64,000 bases of DNA. Origin: Oscillospiraceae bacterium (GTDB lineage: Bacteria; Bacillota; Clostridia; Oscillospirales; Oscillospiraceae). The translations under genes were made by a program, and so were the position numbers. Where the stretch lies: positions 43,467 through 107,466 of the forward strand of contig JAAWSV010000002.1 of the NCBI GenBank assembly GCA_022801715.1, written 5' to 3'. Numbering within the stretch: position 1 is the stretch's first letter; every line of letters starts with the position of its first letter. Under the pieces are notes generated by a model that ran no database searches, was not told the origin of the DNA, and worked only from the letters and a program-made list of their open reading frames with translations. Positions 1-9,200 of the stretch are shown in pieces.

Positions 1-1
1 C

Positions 2-616
2 TGCGCCGCCCTGGGGGAGTATCAGAATTTTGCCGCCCAAGGGATGGAGAGCCTGGTGCTGGTGACGCTGGGGACAGGGATCGGCACGGGGCTGATTCTG
101 GACGGGAAGATTGTCCGGGGCGTCAACGGCTGCGGCGGCGAGGGGGGGCACATGGTCATCGTCAAGGACGGTGTGCCCTGTACCTGCGGCCGCCGGGGCT
201 GCTGGGAGCGGTACGCCTCCGCCAGCGGTTTGATCCGCATCACGCGGGAGGTGATGGCAGAGCACAGGGACAGCATCATGTGGACGATTGTCTCCGGCGA
301 TCTGGAGCAGGTGGGGGGACGCACTGCCTTTGAGGCCGCCAAACAAGGCGACGAGGCCGGTAGGCAGGTGGCGGAGCAGTACATCGGCTATCTGGCCGAG
401 GGGCTGACCAATCTGATCAACCTCCTCCAGCCGGATGTGGTGTGCATCGGCGGCGGCGTCAGCAATGAGGACGACGCCTACCTCCTCCGGCCCCTGCGGG
501 ATCGGGTTGCCCGCATTCGCTTCGACCAGATGGCGGACCGCCACAGCCTTATTGTCAAGGCCCGCTTGGGCAACGACGCCGGGATGATCGGCGCGGCGCT
601 GCTCAGTGAGGCGTAA
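2..616 (+). CDS. ROK family sugar kinase (glucokinase-like), 5' end cut by window
   Basis: The frame is open from the window edge, so the N-terminal ATP-binding part is missing and about 204 C-terminal residues are visible. These include a Gly-rich phosphate loop (GTGIGTG), an EGGH motif and the ROK zinc site CTCGRRGCWE. ROK kinases phosphorylate glucose or related hexoses in the cytosol using ATP. The ending GNDAGMIGAALL is typical of the family. Glucokinase is the likeliest member in Firmicutes, but the sugar cannot be fixed from this fragment. murB follows after a 51-base gap. Confidence 0.9.
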   Translation, partial: CAALGEYQNFAAQGMESLVLVTLGTGIGTGLILDGKIVRGVNGCGGEGGHMVIVKDGVPCTCGRRGCWERYASASGLIRITREVMAEHRDSIMWTIVSGDLEQVGGRTAFEAAKQGDEAGRQVAEQYIGYLAEGLTNLINLLQPDVVCIGGGVSNEDDAYLLRPLRDRVARIRFDQMADRHSLIVKARLGNDAGMIGAALLSEA

Positions 617-667
617 GGGCGTCTTGAGGCGCGGATACATGAACCATAGTCTATAAGGAGGGGTGCT

Positions 668-1585
668 ATGCTCTGGTATCAGGACTTTGACCGGGTGAGA
701 GAGGAACAGCTGCCCCAGGTGGAGGTGCGCTGTGAGGAGCCGATGGCCCCCCACACCACTTTCCGCATCGGCGGGCCGGCCCGCCGGATGGTCCTGCCCG
801 CCACGGCGGAGGAGGCCGTACTGCTGCTGCGCCTGTCGGAGGAGCGGGGATGGCCGGTGCTGCTGCTGGGAGGTGGGTCCAATCTTCTGGTGGCCGACGA
901 GGGGGTGGACTGTCTGGTGATTGCCACCGCCTCCCTCCAGCAGATAGCGGTGAATGAGGCGTCCGGCATCGTCACCGCCGGGGCCGGGGTGCGTCTGGCC
1001 CGTCTGGCTGTAGCCGCGGCGGATGCTGGGCTGGGCGGTATAGTGTTCGCCCACGGCATCCCAGGCACAGTGGGCGGGGCGGTGTTCATGAACGCCGGGG
1101 CCTATGGCGGCGAGATGGCCCAAGTGGTGGAGTCCGTGACAGCCTGGCTCCCGGGGAAGGGGCTGTGTACCCTCCATCGGGAGGAACTGGACTTCGGCTA
1201 CCGCCGCAGCCGCTTCTCCGGCGGCGAGGGCGTGATCCTCTCCGCCGTGTTCCGCTTGGAGAAGGGCTGTACCTCGGAGGCGCTGCGCCGGGACATGGAG
1301 GAGCTGATCCAGCGCCGCCGCGCCAGCCAGCCCTTGGAGCTGCCCAGCGCCGGCAGTACCTTCAAGCGACCGGAGGGCTACTACGCCGGCACCTTGATCG
1401 ACCAGTGCGGTCTGAAGGGGCTGAGCGTCGGCGGCGCGGCGGTATCGGAGAAGCACGCGGGCTTCGTCGTGAACCGGGGCGGCGCCACCTGCGCCGACGT
1501 AACCGCCCTGATCGCGGAGATTCAGCGCCGTGTCCTTGAGGAGACGGGGGTTGGGCTGGAGACGGAAGTAAGAATTGTCAATTAG
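668..1585 (+). CDS. murB: UDP-N-acetylenolpyruvoylglucosamine reductase MurB
   Basis: A 305-residue FAD- and NADPH-dependent enzyme that reduces UDP-GlcNAc-enolpyruvate to UDP-MurNAc in peptidoglycan precursor synthesis. Visible motifs are TTFRIGGPA near the N-terminus, LLGGGSNLL and GIPGTVGGAVFMNAGAYGGE of the FAD domain, and SAGSTFKRPEG carrying the catalytic Ser. Length is normal. An AAGGAGGGG ribosome site precedes the ATG. It heads the conserved murB-rapZ-yvcK-whiA cluster. Its stop codon lies inside a repeat arm (see the repeat at 1579). Confidence 0.97.
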   Translation: MLWYQDFDRVREEQLPQVEVRCEEPMAPHTTFRIGGPARRMVLPATAEEAVLLLRLSEERGWPVLLLGGGSNLLVADEGVDCLVIATASLQQIAVNEASGIVTAGAGVRLARLAVAAADAGLGGIVFAHGIPGTVGGAVFMNAGAYGGEMAQVVESVTAWLPGKGLCTLHREELDFGYRRSRFSGGEGVILSAVFRLEKGCTSEALRRDMEELIQRRRASQPLELPSAGSTFKRPEGYYAGTLIDQCGLKGLSVGGAAVSEKHAGFVVNRGGATCADVTALIAEIQRRVLEETGVGLETEVRIVN

Positions 1586-1680
1586 GAGTTAGGAATGAGG
1601 AATTGCGGTGTCCAACTTTGCGGCCCCCAAAATTCCTGACGCCTAATTCCTCATTCCTGATTTGAAAAATAGAGGGGTGA
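1579..1680. repeat. Intergenic inverted repeat, copy A (TAGGAATGAGGAATT family)
   Basis: The left arm (1580-1604) contains AGGAATGAGGAATT, and the right arm (1631-1660) contains its reverse complement, AATTCCTCATTCCT. A 26-base loop separates them. The TAG stop of murB lies within the left arm, and the right arm runs into TTTGAAA and then the ribosome site of rapZ. Related copies lie at 6117-6290, 37231-37265 (one arm) and 39831-39922. Confidence 0.8.
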
Positions 1681-1684
1681 TTTT

Positions 1685-2542
1685 TTGGAGATCCTGATTA
1701 TCTCCGGGCTGTCCGGCGGGGGGAAGAGTAAGGCGGCCTCCTTTTTGGAGGATATGGGCTACTATATTGTGGACAATATGCCCGCTGGGATTATTTTGAA
1801 GTTTGCCGAGTTCTGTGCCGGGGCCCAGGGCCGCTATGATCGGGCGGCCTTGGTCTATGATGTGCGGGCCGGGGAGGATTTTCAGGAGTTCTTCCGGGTG
1901 CTGGATACCCTGCGGGAGGGGGCGATTACCTGCCGGCTGCTGTTTTTGGAGGCGTCGGTGGACACCCTGATCAAGCGGTACAAGGAGACCCGGCGTCGGC
2001 ATCCCCTCTATGATGCGTATGGCTCCATTGAGGAGGCGGTGCGGGGGGAGATGGCCTTGATGGCCCCCGTGCGGGAGCGGGCGGACTTCGTGATCGACTC
2101 CTCCACCTATTCCACCAGCCGCCTCCGGGGGGAGCTGGCAAGGCTCTTCGGCGGCAGCGCGGCCAAGGTGGACATGACGGTAAACGTGGTGTCCTTCGGG
2201 TTTAAGCATGGGCTGCCTATGGAGGCGGATCTGGTGTTTGATGTGCGGTTTATGCCCAATCCCTACTACATCGATGAGCTTCGGAGCAAGACCGGGCTGG
2301 ACAGCGAGGTCTACGACTACGTGTTCAGCTTTCGGCAGACGCGGGATTTTTTTGAGCGGCTCAGTGAGCTGCTGCGCTTTGTGCTGCCCTACTACAGAGA
2401 GGAAGGCAAGACGGTGCTGGTAGTGGCGGTGGGCTGTACCGGCGGGCACCACCGGTCTGTGGCGGTGACACGGGCGCTGGTGGACTTTATCCGGGCCCTG
2501 GGGTATCAGGTGACGGAGAATCATAGGGATATGACGCGATAA
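1685..2542 (+). CDS. rapZ: RNase adapter / nucleotide-binding protein RapZ (YvcJ)
   Basis: A 285-residue P-loop protein. The Walker A motif GLSGGGKSKA is at residues 8-17, and the C-terminal GCTGGHHRSV signature marks the RapZ/YvcJ family. RapZ controls glmS sRNA decay in E. coli. In Firmicutes YvcJ is a nucleotide-hydrolysing protein linked to competence and envelope metabolism. The start is TTG at 1685 behind AGAGGGGTGA, because no ATG lies ahead of the P-loop. A terminator-like hairpin begins two bases after the stop. Confidence 0.95.
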   Translation: MEILIISGLSGGGKSKAASFLEDMGYYIVDNMPAGIILKFAEFCAGAQGRYDRAALVYDVRAGEDFQEFFRVLDTLREGAITCRLLFLEASVDTLIKRYKETRRRHPLYDAYGSIEEAVRGEMALMAPVRERADFVIDSSTYSTSRLRGELARLFGGSAAKVDMTVNVVSFGFKHGLPMEADLVFDVRFMPNPYYIDELRSKTGLDSEVYDYVFSFRQTRDFFERLSELLRFVLPYYREEGKTVLVVAVGCTGGHHRSVAVTRALVDFIRALGYQVTENHRDMTR

Positions 2543-2543
2543 T

Positions 2544-2569
2544 TCAAAAAAATGCAGGCATTTTTTTGA
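2544..2569. terminator. Terminator-like perfect hairpin after rapZ
   Basis: A 12-bp perfect stem, TCAAAAAAATGC then AG then its complement, ends in seven T. It starts two bases after the rapZ stop. The A and T tracts make it work in either direction. Confidence 0.65.
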
Positions 2570-2596
2570 GCGGGGAATGGCGCTGCGCTCTGCGCC

Positions 2597-2724
2597 TCGC
2601 CTATGCCCCTCCCGTGGGGAGGGACATAGGTTCGACGCTCGCTCCGCGTAAAGTATTTTTTCCGAGGACGCGGTCCCCGGAAAAAATGATTTTAGTTCAT
2701 TTGCGGCGTGCGCGCCACAAACCC
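2597..2724. repeat. Cluster of three palindromes between rapZ and yvcK
   Basis: The rapZ-yvcK gap holds three more hairpins. One is at 2601-2629 (CTATG outer stem, CCC-T-CCC inner stem, one mismatch). One is at 2656-2686 (TTTTTTCCG-A-GGAC, loop GCG, GTCC-C-CGGAAAAAA). One is near 2700-2721 (TTTGCGGCG against CGCCACAAA, one mismatch). The second matches the architecture of the hairpin at 59681-59711. This looks like a mosaic of palindromic repeats rather than a single terminator. Confidence 0.6.
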
Positions 2725-2779
2725 TTAGGGTGCGGTTGATTTTGGGGAGTTTGTTCCTGTTTGGGATTGAGGATTTGCT

Positions 2780-3808
2780 ATGAGCTTGGATGCGATGCAG
2801 CGGCGCCGGGGGCCTCATGTGGTGGCCATTGGCGGCGGGACGGGGCTTAGTACGATGCTGCGGGGGCTGAAGACCTACACCGAGAATATTACCGCCATCG
2901 TTACCGTGGCCGACGACGGGGGCGGGTCCGGGGTGCTGCGGCAGGAGCTGGGGATGCTGCCGCCGGGGGATATCCGCAACTGTATGGAGGCGCTGGCCAA
3001 CGTGGAGCCGCTGATGAGTGAGCTGCTTCACTACCGTTTTACCGAGGGGAGCTTGGCTGGGCAGAGCTTTGGAAACCTGTTTCTGGCGGCTATGAATGGG
3101 ATCTCCCCCTCCTTTGACATGGCGGTGACCCGGATGAGCCAAGTGCTGGCCATCACCGGGCGGGTTCTGCCGGTGACTACCGCCGATGTGCAGCTTCGGG
3201 CGGAGCTGGAGAGCGGGGCCGCGGTGACGGGGGAGTCCAAGATCTTTTATGCCAAGAAGCTGGAGGACTGCCGTATCCGCCGGGTGGGGCTGGTGCCGGA
3301 GCGGCCCATGGCCCTGCCGGCGGCCTTGGACGCGATTCACCACGCGGACCTGCTGGTGCTGGGGCCGGGGAGCCTCTACACCAGCATCATTCCCAACCTG
3401 TTGGTGGAGGGGGTGGTCCAAGCCATCCGGGCGGTGGACTGCCTGAAGGTCTACGTGGCCAACGTGATGACGCAGGAGGGGGAGACCGAGGGGTACACCC
3501 TCTCCGACCATATTGAGGCCCTGTTTACCCACGCCGGCGGCGCGGGGCTGTTCGATCTGTGTTTGGTGAACGACGCTCCGGTGCCGGAGGCAGTGCTCTG
3601 CCGTTACGCCGAGGAGGGCGCCGGTCCGGTGGAGGTGGACAGCGATGTCTGCACTGGCTTAGGCGTGGAGCTGGTGCGCGCCCCGGTGTCCACGGTGCGG
3701 GGGGCCTTGGTTCGGCATGATCCGGACCGCTTGGCCGCCGCGCTGCTGCACCTGCACAACACCAGAAGCGTCCGTCTGGCCGGCGGCGGGTATCGGAAGG
3801 AGCGGTGA
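2780..3808 (+). CDS. yvcK: YvcK/GlmR-type regulator (CofD-like, UPF0052)
   Basis: A 342-residue cytosolic protein with the family signatures AIGGGTGLSTMLRGLK (about residues 15-30), TVADDGGGSG, LPPGDIRNC and VLGPGSLYTSIIPNLLV. YvcK/GlmR binds UDP-sugars and is needed for growth on gluconeogenic carbon and for normal wall synthesis in Bacillus. Its place between rapZ and whiA is conserved in Firmicutes. The family fold resembles CofD, but the neighbours argue against a coenzyme F420 role. Confidence 0.95.
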   Translation: MSLDAMQRRRGPHVVAIGGGTGLSTMLRGLKTYTENITAIVTVADDGGGSGVLRQELGMLPPGDIRNCMEALANVEPLMSELLHYRFTEGSLAGQSFGNLFLAAMNGISPSFDMAVTRMSQVLAITGRVLPVTTADVQLRAELESGAAVTGESKIFYAKKLEDCRIRRVGLVPERPMALPAALDAIHHADLLVLGPGSLYTSIIPNLLVEGVVQAIRAVDCLKVYVANVMTQEGETEGYTLSDHIEALFTHAGGAGLFDLCLVNDAPVPEAVLCRYAEEGAGPVEVDSDVCTGLGVELVRAPVSTVRGALVRHDPDRLAAALLHLHNTRSVRLAGGGYRKER

Positions 3809-3901
3809 GCGCTGTCCCGCCGCGCTCTGTGCGGGCTCTGCGGCGCGGACCGGGGGCAGGTGTTGGTATTTGAGAGAGAAACATGTGAGAGGGGGGAGAT
3901 T

Positions 3902-4798
3902 ATGTCCTTTTCCAGTGATGTGAAAAGCGAGCTGTGCCGGCTGGGTGTCTCTAAGCTCTGCTGCGCCCGGTCGGAGGCCTATGGAGTGCTGCTGTGCTGC
4001 AGCACCTTCACCGCCCGGGAGGTGCGGATCGTCACCGAGAGCGCCGACTTTGCCGCCCGGCTGCCCAAGCTCTTTCAACGCTCCTTCGGCGTGGCCTTCG
4101 ACCGCCTGCCGGAGGCGGAGGAGGGGCGAAAGTTCGTCTTTCAGATTACCGGACAGGACAAGCTCCACACCATCGTCGATCTCTTGGGCTATGAGGCCCG
4201 GCAGAATTTGGTCCTCCACATCAACTTCGCCATGCTGGAGGAGGACTGCTGCCGGGATGCCTTCCTCCGGGGGGCCTTTCTGGCTGGAGGCAGCGTCACC
4301 GACCCGGTGAAGCGCTACCACTTGGAGCTGACCACCAGCCACCTCCAGGCCAGCCGGGAGCTGTCGGCCCTGCTGCGGGAGATGGGGTATGAGCCCAGGC
4401 AGGTGGTCAGAAGCGGCTACCAGGTGACCTATTTCAAGAGCAGCCGCCAGATTGAGGAGCTGCTGACCCGTGTGGGGGCGCCCCTCTCGGCCATGGAGCT
4501 GATGAACGCCAAGGCGGAGAAGGACCTGCGCAACGGCGTCAACCGCCGGGTGAACTGCGAGGCGGCCAACGTGGGCAAGGTGGTGGACGCCGCCTTGGAA
4601 CAGCTCTCCGCCATCAGCCGCCTCTATGAGCTGGGCCGTGTGGAGGACCTGCCGGAGAAGCTGAAGGAGACGATCATCCTCCGGGAGACCTACCCGGAGC
4701 TGTCCCTCAGCGAGCTGGCGGCGGAGTTTGACCCGCCTATCAGCAAATCCGCCCTGAGCCACCGCCTGCGTAAGCTCACCGAGCTGGCGCAGCAGTAG
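3902..4798 (+). CDS. whiA: DNA-binding protein WhiA
   Basis: A 298-residue protein with an N-terminal LAGLIDADG-like fold (LRGAFLAGGSVTDP, about residues 120-135) and a C-terminal helix-turn-helix (about 265-295, LSLSELAAEFDPPISKSALS). WhiA governs sporulation septation in Streptomyces and affects division and chromosome segregation in Bacillus. The ATG at 3902 is chosen over an upstream GTG at 3860 because GAGAGGGGGGAGA sits just before it and the family begins MSFSSDVKSEL. Confidence 0.96.
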   Translation: MSFSSDVKSELCRLGVSKLCCARSEAYGVLLCCSTFTAREVRIVTESADFAARLPKLFQRSFGVAFDRLPEAEEGRKFVFQITGQDKLHTIVDLLGYEARQNLVLHINFAMLEEDCCRDAFLRGAFLAGGSVTDPVKRYHLELTTSHLQASRELSALLREMGYEPRQVVRSGYQVTYFKSSRQIEELLTRVGAPLSAMELMNAKAEKDLRNGVNRRVNCEAANVGKVVDAALEQLSAISRLYELGRVEDLPEKLKETIILRETYPELSLSELAAEFDPPISKSALSHRLRKLTELAQQ

Positions 4799-4810
4799 GA
4801 GAGAGACGCT

Positions 4811-5608
4811 ATGAGGAGGAGGATTGCCCTGCTGGCGGTGCTGGCCGCCGTTGTTTTATTGATAGCTGTCTATGTGAAGCGGAACACCTTCTCTTACACC
4901 AATTTGGTGGATGAGGCCGACCGGATTCAGGCCCGTGTCCTGCTGGAGGAGGCCGGGGTTTCCCGGGAAAATATAGACGGTCTCTTTTCTTTGATCGAGG
5001 CGTTCTACCAAGATCCCTATCCCTATCTGGCGGAGCAGGGCTTTCAAAGGGCACTGATCCCCCTCTTCTCCTACCGGGATCAGGATGCCTTCGACCACTT
5101 TGACCGACAGCCGGACAGCTCTCTGACCTGCCGCATGGCGGCGTTTCTGCTTCTGAAGGACAGTATCCGGTTTCCCGATGTCCTTCCAACGGCGCCGGAG
5201 GAGAAGGACCCCATGAGCCAGCGGTGTCTCGCGGCAGAGCAGGATCGCCTCCACTACAATCTGCTCTTTGCCAACGTGGAGGGGCAGGCTGTCCGCTCCT
5301 CGGAGGATCTGGCCACCGGGGTGTCGGACTATTGGAGTGAGGTGGGGATTGATTTTTCAGGCGGTGTAAAGGCAAAACTTTTGACAGTCTATGGCTCCGA
5401 TGGCGGAGAGATTCAGAACTTCCACACCGCTGTGGCGATTTCCTCGGGGGAGGAGATCTGGCTGTTGGAGAAGTATGACCCCCTCTACCCCTACCAGCTC
5501 TCCCGTTTCACCGGGGAGGCGCAGCTGGTGTGCTACCTGCGGCGCCGGGTTTTGGGGTGTCCCTATGCCGCTGTCTTTCAGGGCGGCGAGTGCCTCTGGG
5601 TGAAATGA
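4811..5608 (+). CDS. Membrane-anchored protein of unknown function, DUF4300-like
   Basis: A 265-residue protein with a basic start and a hydrophobic segment at residues 5-21, so it is probably anchored with its body outside the cell. The following text, FSYTNLVDEADRIQARVLLE, and a central SLTCRMAAFLLLKD resemble DUF4300 lipoproteins as I remember them, but no lipobox Cys is present. It follows whiA by 12 bases and is probably co-transcribed. No function can be given. Confidence 0.6.
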   Translation: MRRRIALLAVLAAVVLLIAVYVKRNTFSYTNLVDEADRIQARVLLEEAGVSRENIDGLFSLIEAFYQDPYPYLAEQGFQRALIPLFSYRDQDAFDHFDRQPDSSLTCRMAAFLLLKDSIRFPDVLPTAPEEKDPMSQRCLAAEQDRLHYNLLFANVEGQAVRSSEDLATGVSDYWSEVGIDFSGGVKAKLLTVYGSDGGEIQNFHTAVAISSGEEIWLLEKYDPLYPYQLSRFTGEAQLVCYLRRRVLGCPYAAVFQGGECLWVK

Positions 5609-5609
5609 A

Positions 5610-5638
5610 TTGATATCTGTCAATATCTTAGATAAAAA
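5610..5638 (+). promoter_or_regulatory. Weak candidate promoter for the C_GCAxxG_C_C gene
   Basis: TTGATA, a 17-base spacer, then TAAAAA. The -10 is weak, but the AT-rich patch stands out between GC-rich genes. Confidence 0.35.
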
Positions 5639-5684
5639 GTGACGAAGTCCCGGAGAGAACCGGGGCGGAACAGGAGGAACTACT

Positions 5685-6140
5685 ATGGATCGTGCACAGA
5701 GGGCGGTGGCGCTCCACGATAACGGGGCCAACTGCGGCCAGGCGATTGTCTGCGCCTTCTCGGACATCACCGGACTCAGCGAGGAGATGGGTATGAAGGT
5801 CTGCGGTACCTTCGGCGGCGGCTTCCGCTGCGGGGAGATCTGCGGAGCGGTCAGCGGCGCGGGGGTGATATTGGGGATTCTCTATCCCCATGTGGAGATC
5901 CGGGACATGAAGGCCAAGTCCTTCGTCTCCAAGAAGATGATGGAGTTTGAGCGCCGCTTCTTAGAGCGCTTCCCGGCCCTCTGCTGCCGTGACATCCGTG
6001 ATCTGCCGGTGAATACGGAGGCCAGCCCCACAGCCAAGCGGCTGGAGGTGAAGCGCTCCTGCTCGGTGTATATTGCGGCGGCGGCGGAGATTTTGGAGGA
6101 AATGATTGCGGAGAGCGGGGAAATGGGGAATGCGGAATGA
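5685..6140 (+). CDS. C_GCAxxG_C_C family protein
   Basis: A 151-residue protein with the Cys-rich signature of this family: NCGQAIVCAF, VCGTFGGGFRCGEICGAVSGA, then CCRDI and a late Cys. The spaced Cys suggest a metal or redox centre. The biochemical role of the family is not known, though members often sit near redox enzymes. The ribosome site is AGGAGGA. The last codons (EMGNAE) are encoded by the left arm of an intergenic repeat, so its C-terminus may be derived from that element. Confidence 0.85.
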   Translation: MDRAQRAVALHDNGANCGQAIVCAFSDITGLSEEMGMKVCGTFGGGFRCGEICGAVSGAGVILGILYPHVEIRDMKAKSFVSKKMMEFERRFLERFPALCCRDIRDLPVNTEASPTAKRLEVKRSCSVYIAAAAEILEEMIAESGEMGNAE

Positions 6141-6290
6141 AGGTTTCCGGATGCGCCGGATGATTTATAATGTGCGCTGTGATCCTTTCGTTCTGTCATT
6201 CTTTTGATTCATCTTTGTTTTTATTTAAGACAAGGATACTTTTCTGTTTTTTCATTTCAATCATTCCTAATTCCTAATTTGAAAGGGGGG
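6117..6290. repeat. Intergenic inverted repeat, copy B (TAGGAATGAGGAATT family)
   Basis: The degenerate left arm (6117-6142, GGGGAATGCGGAATGA) overlaps the stop of the upstream gene. The right arm (6261-6290) reads TCATTCCTAATTCCTAATTT and then GAAAGGGGGG, which is the ribosome site of dnaE. The AT-rich interior (6150-6255) is unlike the flanking genes. Confidence 0.65.
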
Positions 6291-6296
6291 CTTTCT

Positions 6297-9200
6297 ATGT
6301 CTTTCGTCCACCTCCATGTACATACGGAGTACAGCCTTCTTGATGGGGCTTGCCGGATTAAAGGGCTGGTGAAGCGGGTCAAGGAGCTGGGGCAGACAGC
6401 GGTGGCGATTACGGACCACGGGTGTATGTACGGGGTTATTGATTTCTACCGGGCCTGTGTGGCCGAGGGAATTAAGCCCATTATTGGCTGCGAGGTCTAT
6501 ATGACGCCCCCCGGGCGGTCCCGCTTGGATAAGATACACGAGTTTGATGCCTCCAGCCGGCACTTGGTGCTGCTGTGCAAAAATGAGGAGGGCTATCGGA
6601 ATCTGAGCTACTTGGTGAGCAAGGGGTACACCGAGGGGTTCTACATCAAGCCCCGGATTGACATGGAGCTGCTGCGGAAGCACTGCGGGGGGCTTATCGC
6701 CCTGTCGGCCTGTCTCGCCGGGGAGATTCCCAAGCGGATCTTGAACCAAGGCTTCGACAGCGCCAAGGAGTACGCCCTGGAGATGCAGGCGCTCTTCGGG
6801 GAGGGGAGCTTCTACTTGGAGCTGCAAAATCACGGCATTCGGGAGCAGCGGGAGGTAAACCGGGCGTTGCTGCGCCTCCATGAGGAGACGGGCATCCCCT
6901 TGGTGTGTACCAACGACTGCCACTACCTGAGCAAGGAGGATGCGGAGAGCCACGACGTGCTGCTGTGTATCCAGACGGGGAAGACTGTGGACGATGAGAA
7001 CCGGATGCGCTATGAGCCGCGGAACTTCTATGTCCGGTCCACCGAGGAGATGGAGAGCCTTTTTGACGGCTACCCGGAGGCGGTGGAGAATACCCAGCGG
7101 ATTGCCGATCTATGTGAGCTCACCTTCACCTTCGGCAAGTATCACCTGCCCCAGTTCCCCCTGCCGGAGGGGGAGACGGAGGCCTTCTCCTATCTAAAAA
7201 AGCTCTGTGAGGCGGGGTTTCAGCGGCGGTATGGGGAGGCCCACCCGGAGTATCGGGTACAGCTGGACTATGAGCTGAACATGATAGAGCGGATGGGGTT
7301 TACCGACTATTTTTTGATTGTCGCGGACTTTGTGAACTATGCCCGGGACGTGGATATCCCCGTGGGGCCCGGGCGGGGCAGCGCGGCGGGGAGCATCGTC
7401 TCCTACTGCCTATCTATCACCGATGTGGACCCCATGCAGTACGGGCTGTACTTCGAGCGGTTTTTGAACCCGGAGCGGGTGAGTATGCCGGATATTGACA
7501 TGGACTTCGGCGACACCCGGCGGGACGAGGTCTTTGACTACGTTCAGCGCAAGTACGGCGCGGATCACGTGGCCCACATTGTCACCTTCGGCACCATGGC
7601 CGCCCGGGGGGCCATCCGGGACGTGGGTCGGGTGCTGAATATGCCCTACGCCGACGTGGATGTGGTGGCCAAGCAGGTGCCCAGCGGGCCCAACAACCTG
7701 CACATCTCCTTGGCGGAGGCCCTGCGGCTGTCCAAGCCCCTGAAGGACATGTACGACGGCGACCCCCAGATCAAAAAGCTCATCGACACCGCCCAGTCCT
7801 TGGAGGGGATGCCCCGGCACGCCTCCACACACGCCGCCGGCGTGGTGATCACCAAGGAGCCGGTGGTGAACTATGTGCCCTTGGCCACCAACGACGACAC
7901 CGTGGTCTGTCAGTACACCATGGTGACGCTGGAGGAGCTGGGGCTTCTCAAGATGGACTTTTTGGCTCTCAGAAACCTGACGGTGCTGGAGGACGCGGTG
8001 CAGATGCTCCGCCGGCGGGAGCCGGACTTCAATCTGAAGGATATCCCCGAGGATGACAGCGCCGTGTTCGAGATGCTGACGGCGGGGAAGACCAGCGGCG
8101 TGTTCCAGATGGAGTCGGCGGGGATGACCGGGGTCTGTGTGGGCCTCAAGCCCCAGTCCATTGAGGATTTAACCGCTATCGTGGCACTGTACCGGCCGGG
8201 GCCTATGGAATCCATCCCCCGGTTCATCGCCTGCAAGCACGACCCCAAGCTGGTGACCTATAAGCACCCGTCGCTGGAGCCGATTTTATCCATCACTTAC
8301 GGCTGCATCGTTTATCAGGAGCAGGTGATGCAGATTTTCCAGCAGCTGGCGGGGTACTCCTTGGGGCAGGCGGACATGGTGCGCCGGGCCATGAGCAAGA
8401 AGAAGGCCAAGGATTTGGAGCGGGAACATGCGGCCTTCCTCCACGGGGATGCGGACCGGGGGATCACCGGCTGCGTGGCCAACGGCATCCCAGAGGGCGT
8501 GGCACAGGCCATCTACAGCGAGATCTATGACTTCGCCAACTACGCCTTCAACAAAGCCCACGCGGTGAGCTACGCCATCGTGGCCTATCAGACCGCTTGG
8601 TTCAAGGTCCACCACCCCCGGGAGTACATGGCGGCCCTGTTGACCAGTGTGCTGGACAACTCCGACAGGGTGGGCGAGTACATCGCCGAGTGCAAGGAGT
8701 GGAACATCGCCCTGCTGCCCCCAGATGTGAACCGCTCCTCGGACAGCTTCACCGTGGAGGAGGAGGGCATCCGCTTCGGGCTGGTGGCCATTAAGAACAT
8801 CGGCCGCAGCTTCATCCAGTCGGTGATGAGGGAGCGGGAGGAGAACGGGCCCTTCCTCAGCTTTCAGGACTTCTGCCAGCGCCTCAGCGGGGCGGACATG
8901 AACAAGCGGGCGGTGGAGAATCTGATCCGCGCCGGGGCCTTCGACAGCTTGGGCGCCCGCCGGTCCCAGCTTATTGCCGTCCACGAGCGGGTGCTGGACA
9001 GCATCAGTGACAGCCGGCGGCAGAATCTGGAGGGGCAGATGGACTTCTTCGGCCTCTCCGGGGAGCCGAGACATACGGAAATCCCCCTGCCGGACATCCC
9101 CGAGTACACGGCGGGGGAGCGGATGACCATGGAGAAGGAGACCACCGGCCTCTATCTCTCCGGCCACCCCATGGACGCCTACCGCGCGGCGGCCCGGAGG

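Noticed and set aside
1643..3532. A 629-residue open frame on the minus strand opposite rapZ and yvcK
   Set aside because: It is His/Gln/Gly-rich nonsense caused by GC-biased codons of the real genes, spans an intergenic palindrome cluster and has no ribosome site.
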